Below are positions 50,473-59,432 of a DNA stretch of 64,000 nt, piece after piece. Made by a program: the position numbers and the translations under genes. The stretch covers positions 478,649 to 542,648 of the forward strand of contig NZ_BSQF01000001.1 of NCBI RefSeq assembly GCF_030268205.1, in the 5' to 3' direction. The notes under the pieces were generated by a model. It had not been told where the DNA came from, did not search any database, and worked only from the letters and a program-made list of their open reading frames with translations. Numbering within the stretch: position 1 is the first letter of the stretch; each line of letters opens with the position of its first letter. This stretch comes from Allomuricauda sp. NBRC 101325. Lineage in GTDB: Bacteria > Bacteroidota > Bacteroidia > Flavobacteriales > Flavobacteriaceae.

Positions 50473-50931
50473 TTAGCTAATTTGGGGAGGAGGGAAATCT
50501 ACACTTAGGCACCAAAATGAAGTCATGTTTTGATATGCCCAATTTCCTTTACGGATTGTTTCAACAACTATTTTAGAATTAACGGAAATTTCTTCCGATA
50601 TGTGCTTGTCCAGCTTTAGGTTGATATCGTCTTGGGATTCTTGTTCATCAGGTTCATTGGCCTGCAACAATTCTTTTATGGCTTCCAAGGCTTCGTGGGA
50701 GTGACCCGCCATGGCTTCCAAAGAAGAATAGTCGATTTCTTCATGGTCAGAGGCAAAACCATGTTGGTGGGTTTTGGAGGACAAAACGTGAGACAGCTCA
50801 TGCAAGGTTTCCAAAACCAAACCATTAAAAAGTCCAAGCAAATAAAAAAGACACATCATCCCACATCCTATTCGAACGAACTTTGATTTTTTATGTGTTT
50901 TAGTTGTTTTCACCTGTATTTGAGCTTCCAT
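50473..50931 (-). CDS. His-rich membrane-anchored protein upstream of the receptor gene
   Basis: A 152-residue protein with one N-terminal hydrophobic segment (CGMMCLFYLLGLFNGLVL) and many histidines after it (LHELSHVLSSKTHQHG, DHEE, GHSHEAL). It ends in FPPPQIS, a tail seen in small proteins next to metal receptors of Bacteroidota. No named family recognised. Probably a metal-binding partner or sensor for the downstream receptor (inference from context and composition). Confidence 0.7.
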   Translation of the reverse strand: MEAQIQVKTTKTHKKSKFVRIGCGMMCLFYLLGLFNGLVLETLHELSHVLSSKTHQHGFASDHEEIDYSSLEAMAGHSHEALEAIKELLQANEPDEQESQDDINLKLDKHISEEISVNSKIVVETIRKGNWAYQNMTSFWCLSVDFPPPQIS

Positions 50932-50999
50932 TTCAAATTTACCTACGAAAAAATTAGGAGGAGGGTTTTATTTTGATTTTGTGTGTAACAATTCTCGGT

Positions 51000-51007
51000 T
51001 ACATTTG
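51000..51007 (+). promoter_or_regulatory. -7 box before the DUF456 gene
   Basis: Perfect TACATTTG, with a TTTTG (50977-50981) about 20 nt upstream acting as the -33 element. Confidence 0.5.
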
Positions 51008-51027
51008 TCTAACAACAAAACACAACC

Positions 51028-51540
51028 ATGGACATTGCCTTGCTTATTTTAGGGTTTCTTTTGATGCTTGTTGGAATTCTGGGCAGTTTTTTACCCGTAT
51101 TACCAGGTCCTCCCATTAGTTGGGTTGGACTGCTGCTCCTTTATTTGACCAAAGCCGTTCCTGACAATTGGTGGGTACTGGGAATCACCTTTGTCCTAGC
51201 CATAACCATTACCATTTTAGATTATGTGATTCCTGCCATGGGCACCAAAAAATTTGGGGGCAGCAAAGCCGGCATGTGGGGAACTATAGTCGGATTGCTG
51301 GTTGCCATTTTTGTTCCTGTTTTTGGACCATTGGGCATTATAATTTGGCCCTTTATTGGTGCTTTGGTCGGGGAATTGCTCAATAAAGCCAATAAAAAAA
51401 CCGCTATGAAAGCGGCTTTTGGTTCATTCTTAGGTTTTTTAACGGGTACTTTCATGAAGTTCGTCCTAACTGTGGCCTACGCAGTTTTCTATGTGTACAT
51501 TACCATTAAGTACGCTGGTGACCTGTTCACTTTTAGTTAG
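51028..51540 (+). CDS. DUF456 membrane protein
   Basis: A 170-residue inner-membrane protein with five or so glycine-rich helices and the family signature FLPVLPGPPISWVGLLLL at the N-terminus, and KFGGSKAGMWGTIVG in the middle. DUF456 has no established function. The stop overlaps the convergent nitroreductase gene by four bases. Confidence 0.92.
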   Translation: MDIALLILGFLLMLVGILGSFLPVLPGPPISWVGLLLLYLTKAVPDNWWVLGITFVLAITITILDYVIPAMGTKKFGGSKAGMWGTIVGLLVAIFVPVFGPLGIIIWPFIGALVGELLNKANKKTAMKAAFGSFLGFLTGTFMKFVLTVAYAVFYVYITIKYAGDLFTFS

Positions 51541-52091
51541 TCCAACCACTCCACTTTGTCGGCAATTGGGGTTCTAGCTGACGGAATTACTTCTCCCTCA
51601 AAATAACCCATATAGAAAAAGCCCAAACATTTTTCGCCTTTATTAAGGTCAAAAAACTCATCCATATATTTTATAAGTCCTGGTGAAGACCAATATGCCC
51701 CAACACCCAATTCGGTACAGCACAGCCACATATTTTGAACGGCCATGGCCACCGCTGCGATTTCCTCCCATTCCGGGAGACTTTCCATTGGATCCCGCTG
51801 CATACAAATGGCAATTACCGCTCCTGAACTGGAAGGGTTGAATTGCAATTTTTTAATGGTTACTTGCTTCGGGTTTGGGTCCACTTCCTCATATTTATTG
51901 GAAAGAAAAACACCCAGCTCCTGTTTTTTGTCACCTGTCAACACTTTAAAGCGCCATGGTTGCGTTTTTTTATGCGTAGGTGCCCAATTGGCCGCTTCCA
52001 AAATCTTTTCCAAAGTTTCCTTTGCAATAGGTTTGTCAATATACTGAGGAGGGAAAATACTTCTTCGTTCCTTGATCAAATCAAAAATCAT
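51537..52091 (-). CDS. Nitroreductase-family protein
   Basis: A 184-residue FMN-dependent oxidoreductase. RRSIFPPQYIDKPI with the FMN-binding Arg-Arg-Ser at the start, ANWAPTHKKTQPWRF, and a C-terminal GYFEGEVIP segment. It resembles the short YdjA-like subgroup, which reduces nitro compounds or quinones with NAD(P)H. It lies downstream of the LysR gene on the same strand (48 bp gap). Confidence 0.91.
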   Translation of the reverse strand: MIFDLIKERRSIFPPQYIDKPIAKETLEKILEAANWAPTHKKTQPWRFKVLTGDKKQELGVFLSNKYEEVDPNPKQVTIKKLQFNPSSSGAVIAICMQRDPMESLPEWEEIAAVAMAVQNMWLCCTELGVGAYWSSPGLIKYMDEFFDLNKGEKCLGFFYMGYFEGEVIPSARTPIADKVEWLD

Positions 52092-52139
52092 AGCTATTAT
52101 TTACGTTGAATCTCAAAGTTACGCCCCAAATCTTTCCCA

Positions 52140-53027
52140 TCATAATTTCTGAAGCAAGTCCATACATTTTTGAAGCGCAGGATTACGATTATCCGTTTTC
52201 CACACCATGCTCAACACCGCCCGCTGTTTTATTTTTTTCATTTCGATGAACTTTACTTTCATCTGAAAACCATGTTGAAGCGTAGTCGGCACTATCGCTA
52301 TTCCCAATTTATTTTCCACCAATTTAAAAATGGTCTGTGCATGTACCGATTTATGGGAAACATTCGGCACAAACCCACTATCCTCACAAATACTCAACAC
52401 CGTATCGTAGTACATGGGGCTATAATCTTGGGAAAAAAGGATAAAATCCTCATCAGCCACCTGATTGATATTCTTAAAATGCTTTGCATCCAAAGGATGG
52501 TCTTCGGGCAGCACCAAAGAAAAAGTATCCTCAAAAACGGGTTTTACATCTAATCCTTTGGGTACACGTGACAAGCGTACAAATCCTAAATCCAAGCGGT
52601 CAGCCAAAATTGCATTGATCTGCGCTCTATTGGAAAGTTCTTCCAAAGTGGTGTGGACAGTAGGAAACTTTTCCTTTAACCCCAACAATAAATTGGGCAC
52701 TACATTTTGCATGGCAGAACCCAAAAAACCGATTCGCACCTCCCCCAATTGTCCGTCTCCGATAAGTTTTACCTGTTTTTTGGTCTGGTCAAGATGATTC
52801 AAAATAAATTCCACTTCTTTTTTTAAAAACTCCCCTGCAGGGGTCAGGCTCACTTTCTTTTTGTCCCGAACAAAAAGTTGGGTGCCCAAAATTTCTTCCA
52901 TCTGTTTGATTTGCGTACTCAAACCTGGTTGGGAAATAAACAACTTTTCAGCCGCCTTTCTATAATGAAGTTCATCGGCCACGGCCAAAAAGTAGACGAA
53001 ATGACGAAGTTCTATTTGATAATTCAT
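52140..53027 (-). CDS. LysR-family transcriptional regulator
   Basis: A 295-residue regulator. The N-terminal helix-turn-helix (ELHYRKAAEKLFISQPGLST) and the dimer helix with LFVRDKKKVSLTPAGE are typical. The effector domain (about 90-295) starts EVRIGFLGSAMQNVVPNLL, similar to the BenM/CatM/AlsR group. It is divergent from hutH and so a likely controller of the hut operon, perhaps responding to urocanate (inference). Confidence 0.93.
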   Translation of the reverse strand: MNYQIELRHFVYFLAVADELHYRKAAEKLFISQPGLSTQIKQMEEILGTQLFVRDKKKVSLTPAGEFLKKEVEFILNHLDQTKKQVKLIGDGQLGEVRIGFLGSAMQNVVPNLLLGLKEKFPTVHTTLEELSNRAQINAILADRLDLGFVRLSRVPKGLDVKPVFEDTFSLVLPEDHPLDAKHFKNINQVADEDFILFSQDYSPMYYDTVLSICEDSGFVPNVSHKSVHAQTIFKLVENKLGIAIVPTTLQHGFQMKVKFIEMKKIKQRAVLSMVWKTDNRNPALQKCMDLLQKL

Positions 53028-53102
53028 GTTTATTGATTATTACAAAAATAAGTATTGGTAATTATTAATCATAACCTTTAATTTTATGGAAAAGAAAAAA
53101 GC
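53028..53102. promoter_or_regulatory. Divergent LysR-hutH control region
   Basis: Inverted repeat ATTAC (53039-53043), 14 bp, GTAAT (53058-53062), a LysR-type arrangement. A -7 box TAATTTTA for hutH is at 53079-53086. Confidence 0.5.
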
Positions 53103-54680
53103 ATGGCAAAAGACCCAACATTTCAATTTGGCGAGGACCATTTAACTGCAAGCATAGCTTTGGGATTGGCCCACGGCACCATAAAAGGTATTTTCTCAGA
53201 AGATTGCCTGCAACATGTAAATGCAAGTTACCAACGGGTGCAGCGTATCGTAGAAAAAGGCAATACAGTGTATGGCATAAACACAGGTTTTGGCCCTTTG
53301 TGCAACACCAAAATATCCAAAGAAGACACCAAAATTCTTCAATCCAATATATTGCAAAGCCATAGTGTGGGTGTGGGAGAACCCATTTCTACCGAATTGG
53401 CAAAAATTATGCTAATTCTTAAAATCCATGCTTTAGCAAAAGGATTTTCAGGAATTGCCGAGACTACTTTGCAGCGTATGCTTTGGCATTTGGATAACGA
53501 TGCCATTCCCGTGGTTCCCTCCCAAGGTTCGGTTGGAGCTTCTGGAGATTTGGCACCACTTTCCCATTTGTTTTTACCATTGATCGGTCTAGGTAAGGTG
53601 GAATATCAAGGAAAAACCATTCCAGCACAAGAACTTTTTAAACAGACGGGATTACAACCGCTTGATTTAGGCCCAAAAGAGGGGCTTGCTTTGATCAATG
53701 GAACCCAATTTATTGCAGCGCATGGTGTGATGGTCGTTCACAAATTGCAACATTGCTTACGGCATGCAGACATTATCGGCGCCATGATGCTTGAAGGGCT
53801 TCAAGGTTCCATGAAGCCATTTTTTGAAGAATTACATCAACTTCGACCTTTTAAAGGCAACCAACATGTGGCAGGAAGAATCCGAACCCTGCTACAAGGC
53901 TCCGAGATTTTGGAAGACCATATCGATTGCGAACGGGTGCAAGATCCCTACTCGCTTCGCTGTATGCCACAAGTACACGGAGCATCGCGTAATGCTTGGT
54001 TACACCTTAAAGAATTGTTGGAAATTGAACTCAACTCGGTTACCGACAACCCTGTCATCATAAATGATGAATTGACCATCAGTGGTGGGAACTTTCACGG
54101 TCAACCTTTGGCGATGGCTTTGGATTATGCTGCTTTGGCCGCTTCGGAAATCGGAAATATCTCCGACCGACGCATCTATTTGGCCCTTGAAGGCAACAGT
54201 CCGGGAGTTCCCAAATTATTGATGCACGATACAGGTATCAATTCAGGTTATATGATTTTGCAGTACACCACTGCGGCATTGGCCAGTGAAAACAAAAGTT
54301 TGTGTTTCCCCGCAAGTGCGGACAGCATTCCTACCTCTTTGGGGCAAGAGGACCATGTGAGCATGGGTTCCATCAGCGGTAGAAAAGCACTCAACATTAT
54401 TAACAACGTGGAGAAAATCCTTGCCATCGAATTGTTGACCGCAGCTCAAGCATTTGAATACAGAAAACCATTGAAATCAGGTGTGGTTTTGGATGAAATC
54501 CATACATTCCTGAGAACCAAGGTCGCTTTTGCCGCCAACGATCGTGTATTTGCCGATGATATTGAAAAAGGAATTGAAATAATTCAAACCCATGAAATTA
54601 TTGATTTGGTGGAATCGGTAATGAAAGAAAAAGAACTGACTTGGGATGCGCCACATCTTGATGAATTTGAAACATACTAG
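53103..54680 (+). CDS. hutH: Histidine ammonia-lyase
   Basis: A 525-residue enzyme that deaminates histidine to urocanate. The MIO cofactor triad Ala-Ser-Gly is at 146-148 within GSVGASGDLAPLSH, and the catalytic Tyr is in NTVYGINTGFGP. Length is typical. It is the first gene of hutHIUG, with hutI starting 1 bp after its stop codon. Confidence 0.97.
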   Translation: MAKDPTFQFGEDHLTASIALGLAHGTIKGIFSEDCLQHVNASYQRVQRIVEKGNTVYGINTGFGPLCNTKISKEDTKILQSNILQSHSVGVGEPISTELAKIMLILKIHALAKGFSGIAETTLQRMLWHLDNDAIPVVPSQGSVGASGDLAPLSHLFLPLIGLGKVEYQGKTIPAQELFKQTGLQPLDLGPKEGLALINGTQFIAAHGVMVVHKLQHCLRHADIIGAMMLEGLQGSMKPFFEELHQLRPFKGNQHVAGRIRTLLQGSEILEDHIDCERVQDPYSLRCMPQVHGASRNAWLHLKELLEIELNSVTDNPVIINDELTISGGNFHGQPLAMALDYAALAASEIGNISDRRIYLALEGNSPGVPKLLMHDTGINSGYMILQYTTAALASENKSLCFPASADSIPTSLGQEDHVSMGSISGRKALNIINNVEKILAIELLTAAQAFEYRKPLKSGVVLDEIHTFLRTKVAFAANDRVFADDIEKGIEIIQTHEIIDLVESVMKEKELTWDAPHLDEFETY

Positions 54681-54681
54681 C

Positions 54682-55911
54682 ATGAACAAACCACTTTTAA
54701 TAGGTCCATTCACCCAATTACTTCCCATGACGGGACTCCCTTTAAAGGGAGCGCTCAAAGATGAGCAATTGCCCATCATTGAAAACGGCGGGATTCTGGT
54801 TGCTGATGGAAAAATTCTCAAAGTTGGAGTTTTTGATGAAATGAAATCCAATGATTTCGACATTCACCATATAGATGGGCAACATGTTTGCCTACCAGGA
54901 TTTGTGGATTCCCACACACATATTTGTTTTGGTGGCACACGTGCCAGAGATTACGCATATAGAAATGCCGGAAAAACCTATTTGGAAATTGCCAAAGCAG
55001 GTGGTGGAATATGGGACACCGTAACCCAAACCAGAAAGGCATCACAGGATGAATTGGTTGACGGTATCATTGTTAGAAGTCAAAAACATTTACAAAACGG
55101 GGTCACCACCATTGAGGTAAAAAGTGGCTACGGTCTTTCGGTTGATGAAGAACTGAAAATGCTACGCGCCATCAAACAGGCCAATGAAACTTCAAATGTG
55201 ACCTTGGTGCCGACCTGTTTGGCGGCCCATATGAAACCCAAAGATTGGAATCAAGACCAAGATTATCTAGAAGTGATTATCAACGAATTGTTTCCTATCA
55301 TCAAAACTGAAAACCTGGCCAATCGAGTGGATGCCTTTGTGGAAGAAAGTGCTTTTTCTCCAGCAGAAATCAAGCCCTACTTTCAAAAAGCAAAAGAAAT
55401 GGGATTCGATATTACGGTACACGCCGACCAATTTACCACAGGCGGGAGTCAAGTTGCCGTAGATTTTGATGCGGTAAGTGCCGACCATTTGGAAGCCAGC
55501 ACAGAAAAAGAGATTCAATTGTTGGCCAAGAGCAATACCATTGCCACAGCTTTGCCAGGAGCATCGCTAGGTTTGGGGTGTGCCTACACCCCTGCTCGAA
55601 AAATTTTGGATGCAGGCGGTGCTTTGTCCATTGCCAGTGATCACAACCCAGGTTCCGCCCCCATGGGCGACCTGTTAACCCAAGCTAGTATTTTGGGAAC
55701 TTTTGAAAAATTGTCCAACAACGAAGTACTTTCTGGAATCACTTTTAGGGCAGCTGCTGCATTACGATTGGAAGACCGTGGAAAACTGAAGACAGAAGCG
55801 AAAGCTGACTTTGTTGTTTTCCCAACCGATAATTACCAAGAAATCACCTACCACCAAGGGCAATTAAAACCAAGTATGGTATGGAAAAATGGAATTAACG
55901 TTTGCAAATAA
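54682..55911 (+). CDS. hutI: Imidazolonepropionase
   Basis: A 409-residue metal-dependent amidohydrolase, third enzyme of histidine degradation, converting imidazolone propionate to formiminoglutamate. The metal motif FVDSHTHICFGG and the later VHADQFT are present, with ASDHNPGSAP near the end. The start ATG at 54682 is 1 bp after the hutH stop. A start at 54646 would overlap hutH by 35 bp and adds residues not seen in the family. Confidence 0.96.
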   Translation: MNKPLLIGPFTQLLPMTGLPLKGALKDEQLPIIENGGILVADGKILKVGVFDEMKSNDFDIHHIDGQHVCLPGFVDSHTHICFGGTRARDYAYRNAGKTYLEIAKAGGGIWDTVTQTRKASQDELVDGIIVRSQKHLQNGVTTIEVKSGYGLSVDEELKMLRAIKQANETSNVTLVPTCLAAHMKPKDWNQDQDYLEVIINELFPIIKTENLANRVDAFVEESAFSPAEIKPYFQKAKEMGFDITVHADQFTTGGSQVAVDFDAVSADHLEASTEKEIQLLAKSNTIATALPGASLGLGCAYTPARKILDAGGALSIASDHNPGSAPMGDLLTQASILGTFEKLSNNEVLSGITFRAAAALRLEDRGKLKTEAKADFVVFPTDNYQEITYHQGQLKPSMVWKNGINVCK

Positions 55912-55915
55912 CTTT

Positions 55916-56021
55916 GTCATTCCGCACGGTTGCTGAGCGCCTGCCTACCGCAGGCAGGTAGTCGAAGCGAGATGCGGAATCCACTATCCAATTTTGGATT
56001 CCTGCTTTCGCAGGAATGACA
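55916..56021. repeat. Interspersed palindromic repeat between hutI and hutU
   Basis: Nested inverted repeats: GTCATTCC/GGAATGAC at the ends, ATTCCGCA/TGCGGAAT inside, CCTGCCT-ACCGC-AGGCAGG at 55940-55958, and ATTCCTGC-TTTC-GCAGGAAT near the right end. Typical of the short GTCATT...AATGAC repeats scattered in Flavobacteriaceae. Confidence 0.75.
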
Positions 56022-56039
56022 AATCATTCTTTATTACTA

Positions 56040-58049
56040 ATGAAAAAAGATCACTTCAAATCACAAATTCTTCAAGGAATCCCTTCGGAATTACCTGCCA
56101 CCAAAGCCTATCCAAAAAATGGGAATCCAGCTCCAAAACGGAAAGACATTCTCTCCAAAGAAGAGAAAAAACTGGCCGTACAAAATGCGCTTCGCTATTT
56201 TCCCGAGGCTTGGCACAAGGAACTCGCATTAGAATTTGCGGAGGAGTTAAAAACCTATGGTCGAATCTACATGCATCGGTTCAAACCCGATTATGAGATG
56301 TATGCTCGGCCTATTTCGGAATATCCTGCAAAAACGCATCAAGCAGCTGCCATCATGTTGATGATTCAGAACAATTTGGATCCTGCAGTGGCACAGCACC
56401 CCGAGGAACTGATCACGTACGGAGGCAATGGAGCAGTTTTCCAAAACTGGGCACAGTACCTGCTCACCATGAAATATTTGGCAGAAATGACCGAAGAGCA
56501 GACCCTGAACATGTATTCAGGTCACCCAATGGGACTGTTTCCATCTTCCAAAGAAGCTCCTAGAGTAGTCGTCACCAACGGAATGATGATTCCGAACTAT
56601 TCCAAACCCGACGATTGGGAACGCTTCAATACACTTGGAGTCACCCAATACGGACAAATGACAGCTGGCTCCTATATGTACATTGGTCCACAAGGCATTG
56701 TCCACGGAACGGCCATCACGGTAATGAACGCTTTCAGAAAAGTATTGGAAAAAAACGAATCTCCTGATGGCAAAATTTTCTTGACTGCTGGTCTTGGTGG
56801 TATGAGTGGCGCTCAACCCAAAGCAGGGAATATTGCAGGTGGAATCACTATTTGTGCTGAAGTCAACCCCGAAGCTGCTAAAAAACGTCACGACCAAGGT
56901 TGGGTAGATGAATTGTTGGTGGATTTGGACCTATTGGTGGTTCGAACCAAAGTTGCGGTAAAAAATAAAGAGGTAGTTTCCTTGGCATACATCGGCAATG
57001 TGGTGGATGTTTGGGAACGCTTTTACGAAGAGGACATTTTTATCCAATTGGGTTCCGACCAAACCTCTTTGCATAATCCATGGGCTGGTGGTTACTATCC
57101 CGTTGGACTATCTTTTGAGGAATCCAATGCCTTGATGGTGGACAATCCTGAAGAGTTCAAAGAAAAAGTTCAAGAATCATTGCGAAGACAAATCAATGCC
57201 ATCAACAAGCACACCGCAAAGGGCACTTACTTTTTTGATTACGGAAATGCCTTTTTATTGGAAGTTTCCCGAGCAGGTGGCGATGTGATGGCCGAAAACA
57301 ATATCGATTTCAGGTATCCTTCCTATGTTCAGGATATTTTGGGTCCCATGTGTTTCGATTACGGTTTTGGCCCCTTCCGATGGGTGTGCACCTCAGGCGA
57401 CCCAAAAGATCTTCAAAAAACGGATGCCATTGCCCTTGAGGTAATGAAAAAGATAAAAGCTGAAGCTCCCGAAGAAATCCAACAGCAGATGCAGGACAAT
57501 ATCAAATGGATTTCTGAAGCCGAACAGAACAAATTGGTCGTTGGCTCTCAAGCGCGAATCCTCTATGCCGATGCCGAGGGACGAAGCAAAATTGCTGATG
57601 CTTTTAACACCGCCATTGCCAAAGGGGAAATCAGTGCACCCGTGGTATTGGGCAGGGACCATCACGATGTAAGTGGAACAGATTCTCCCTTTAGGGAAAC
57701 CAGCAATATTTACGACGGTAGCAAGTTTACCGCCGATATGGCCATCCAAAATGTGATTGGCGATAGTTTTAGGGGAGCCACTTGGGTTTCCATCCACAAC
57801 GGTGGAGGCGTTGGTTGGGGCGAAGTAATCAATGGTGGATTTGGCATGGTGCTCGACGGTTCCGAAGAAGCCTCTATCCGACTAAAGAGAATGTTGTTCT
57901 TTGATGTGAACAATGGGATTTCCCGCAGAAGTTGGGCACGAAACAAGGAGGCACGATTTGCCATTGAACGAGAAATGGAACGCTCTCCCGATCTAAAGGT
58001 AACTTTACCGTATCTTGTAGAATCCGATATTTTGGACGATCTTTTTTAA
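56040..58049 (+). CDS. hutU: Urocanate hydratase, long form
   Basis: A 669-residue NAD+-dependent enzyme converting urocanate to imidazolone propionate. Conserved segments: TYGGNGAVFQNWAQY, MTAGSYMYIGPQGIVHGT, GLGGMSGAQPKA and FGPFRWVCTSGDPKD. Proteobacterial enzymes have about 555 residues; the extra N-terminal 60-70 residues make this the long type that also occurs in eukaryotes. The start is taken at 56040; an ATG at 56016 lies in the repeat and adds eight repeat-encoded residues. Confidence 0.95.
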   Translation: MKKDHFKSQILQGIPSELPATKAYPKNGNPAPKRKDILSKEEKKLAVQNALRYFPEAWHKELALEFAEELKTYGRIYMHRFKPDYEMYARPISEYPAKTHQAAAIMLMIQNNLDPAVAQHPEELITYGGNGAVFQNWAQYLLTMKYLAEMTEEQTLNMYSGHPMGLFPSSKEAPRVVVTNGMMIPNYSKPDDWERFNTLGVTQYGQMTAGSYMYIGPQGIVHGTAITVMNAFRKVLEKNESPDGKIFLTAGLGGMSGAQPKAGNIAGGITICAEVNPEAAKKRHDQGWVDELLVDLDLLVVRTKVAVKNKEVVSLAYIGNVVDVWERFYEEDIFIQLGSDQTSLHNPWAGGYYPVGLSFEESNALMVDNPEEFKEKVQESLRRQINAINKHTAKGTYFFDYGNAFLLEVSRAGGDVMAENNIDFRYPSYVQDILGPMCFDYGFGPFRWVCTSGDPKDLQKTDAIALEVMKKIKAEAPEEIQQQMQDNIKWISEAEQNKLVVGSQARILYADAEGRSKIADAFNTAIAKGEISAPVVLGRDHHDVSGTDSPFRETSNIYDGSKFTADMAIQNVIGDSFRGATWVSIHNGGGVGWGEVINGGFGMVLDGSEEASIRLKRMLFFDVNNGISRRSWARNKEARFAIEREMERSPDLKVTLPYLVESDILDDLF

Positions 58050-58053
58050 TGTG

Positions 58054-59025
58054 ATGAAACACTACGAACCCCCGAAAAAGAACCTTTGGACAGGTAAAAT
58101 TACCAATAAATGGCTGTACCTGCACGAAAAAGTGCATTGCACGCCCTTGGAAGAGCTTCCCGAGGCCCAGAAAAAATCCATTGCGCTTTTGGGCTATGCC
58201 TGCGACGCTGGGGTACACCGCAACCAAGGTCGTGTTGGAGCTGCAGAGGGTCCAGATGCCATTAAAAGCAGCTTTGGAAAAATGCCCAACCACTTGGGGA
58301 GCAATGTACTATTGCACGATATAGGGTCCATTACCTGTTCCAATAGCGATATGGAATCGGCCCAAGAGCAACTTGCCGAAGCAGTTACTATCCTTTTGGA
58401 GAAAAAACAATTTCCAATTGTTTTGGGTGGTGGGCACGATATGGCTTATGGACATTACCAAGGCATCAAAACCTATTTGGATGCCAAAAAAGAGGGGCAG
58501 ACTATTGGTATCATCAATTTTGATGCTCATTTTGATTTGCAGAAAAACGCCGAACAAAGCAATTCTGGCACTCCATTCTTTCAAATTGCCAAGGACTGCG
58601 AAAAAGAGGGCATCAACTTTAATTATCTCTGCTTGGGTATTCGAAAAGATGCCAATGACAGAAACCTTTTCCAAACGGCGAGAGATCTTGATGTCATCTA
58701 CGTGATGAACGATACTTTTCAAATTCCGCTTTTGGCTGAAATTACCACTTGGATCAATGCATTTACCAAAAATGTGGACCACATTTATGTGACCATTGAT
58801 TTGGATGGATTCTCTTCGGCATTTGCACCAGGGGTCAGCGCGCCATCGCCCATGGGTTTTACCCCTCATATGGTTTTGGAATGTTTAAAACCCATTATTG
58901 CATCGGGCAAACTGATCAGCATGGATATTGCCGAAATGAATCCGAAGTACGATATTGATGGACAAACGGCAAAACTGGCCGCTTCTTTGGTACACCACGT
59001 AGCGCATAGCGTTTCTGGAAGTTGA
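58054..59025 (+). CDS. hutG: Formimidoylglutamase (arginase family)
   Basis: A 323-residue manganese hydrolase giving glutamate and formamide, the final step of the pathway. Metal-binding motifs LGGGHDMAYGH, NFDAHFDLQ and TIDLDGFSS are all present. ATG at 58054; a GTG at 58051 directly before it is an alternative. It is four bases after hutU. Presence of HutG means histidine yields glutamate without tetrahydrofolate. Confidence 0.93.
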   Translation: MKHYEPPKKNLWTGKITNKWLYLHEKVHCTPLEELPEAQKKSIALLGYACDAGVHRNQGRVGAAEGPDAIKSSFGKMPNHLGSNVLLHDIGSITCSNSDMESAQEQLAEAVTILLEKKQFPIVLGGGHDMAYGHYQGIKTYLDAKKEGQTIGIINFDAHFDLQKNAEQSNSGTPFFQIAKDCEKEGINFNYLCLGIRKDANDRNLFQTARDLDVIYVMNDTFQIPLLAEITTWINAFTKNVDHIYVTIDLDGFSSAFAPGVSAPSPMGFTPHMVLECLKPIIASGKLISMDIAEMNPKYDIDGQTAKLAASLVHHVAHSVSGS

Positions 59026-59185
59026 GATTTCTCACACTCCCTTTGGTCGGTTCGAAATGACAAAACCAATAAAAAAAGGCTACGTGTCATTTCGAAATGA
59101 GGAGCGCAGCGACGATTGAGAAATCTAATTGTCATTCTGAGCCTTTCGACTTCCTGCCTGCCGCAGGCGGGCGCTCGACCTAACA
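59025..59185. repeat. Palindromic repeat cluster after hutG
   Basis: Two head-to-head copies: AGATTTCTCA (59025-59034) pairs with TGAGAAATCT (59117-59126), and TTCGAAATGACA with TGTCATTTCGAA inside. A further partial copy with CCTGCCTGCCGCAGGCGG lies at about 59133-59185. Confidence 0.75.
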
Positions 59186-59215
59186 ACAATACTTATCTTT
59201 TCACTCCCCACCACA

Positions 59216-59313
59216 AACAAAAAAAGCCTTCCAAAAGGAAAGCCTTTCATTGGCGAGCATCGTTTTGATGCTTCAACCTGATCCCAATCATCGCGACTGG
59301 AATCCAACACAAC
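59216..59313 (-). ncRNA. Candidate structured small RNA
   Basis: On the minus strand a perfect -7 box TATCTTTG (59325-59318) is followed by three hairpins and a terminator. Hairpin 1: GATTCCAGTC (59304-59295), loop GCGAT, GATTGGGATC (59289-59280), 10 bp with two G-U pairs. Hairpin 2: AGCATC, loop AAAAC, GATGCT (59272-59256). Hairpin 3: 11-bp terminator stem (59247-59237 with 59232-59222, two G-U pairs), loop TTTT, then a T-run. Expected length about 95 nt. No known family recognised. An overlapping reading frame does not look like a protein. Confidence 0.5.
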
Positions 59314-59432
59314 GGGACAAAGATATAATGATTTTTCGGAAAAAGGGTAGCGAAAGTTGTTCATATCTATTTTATGGATTATTTCCTTTTTATTGGATTT
59401 ATTCCATAATTTAGCTTTCCCTCAATTAAACA

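Noticed and set aside
55912-59190. Palindromic repeats as transcription terminators of the hut operon
   Set aside because: GC-rich stems lack T-tracts and the inner one lies between two hut genes; better explained as interspersed repeats.
59125-59364. 79-codon minus-strand frame over the candidate small RNA
   Set aside because: It runs through the hairpins, terminator and palindromic repeats; the codons follow RNA structure, so a protein is unlikely.
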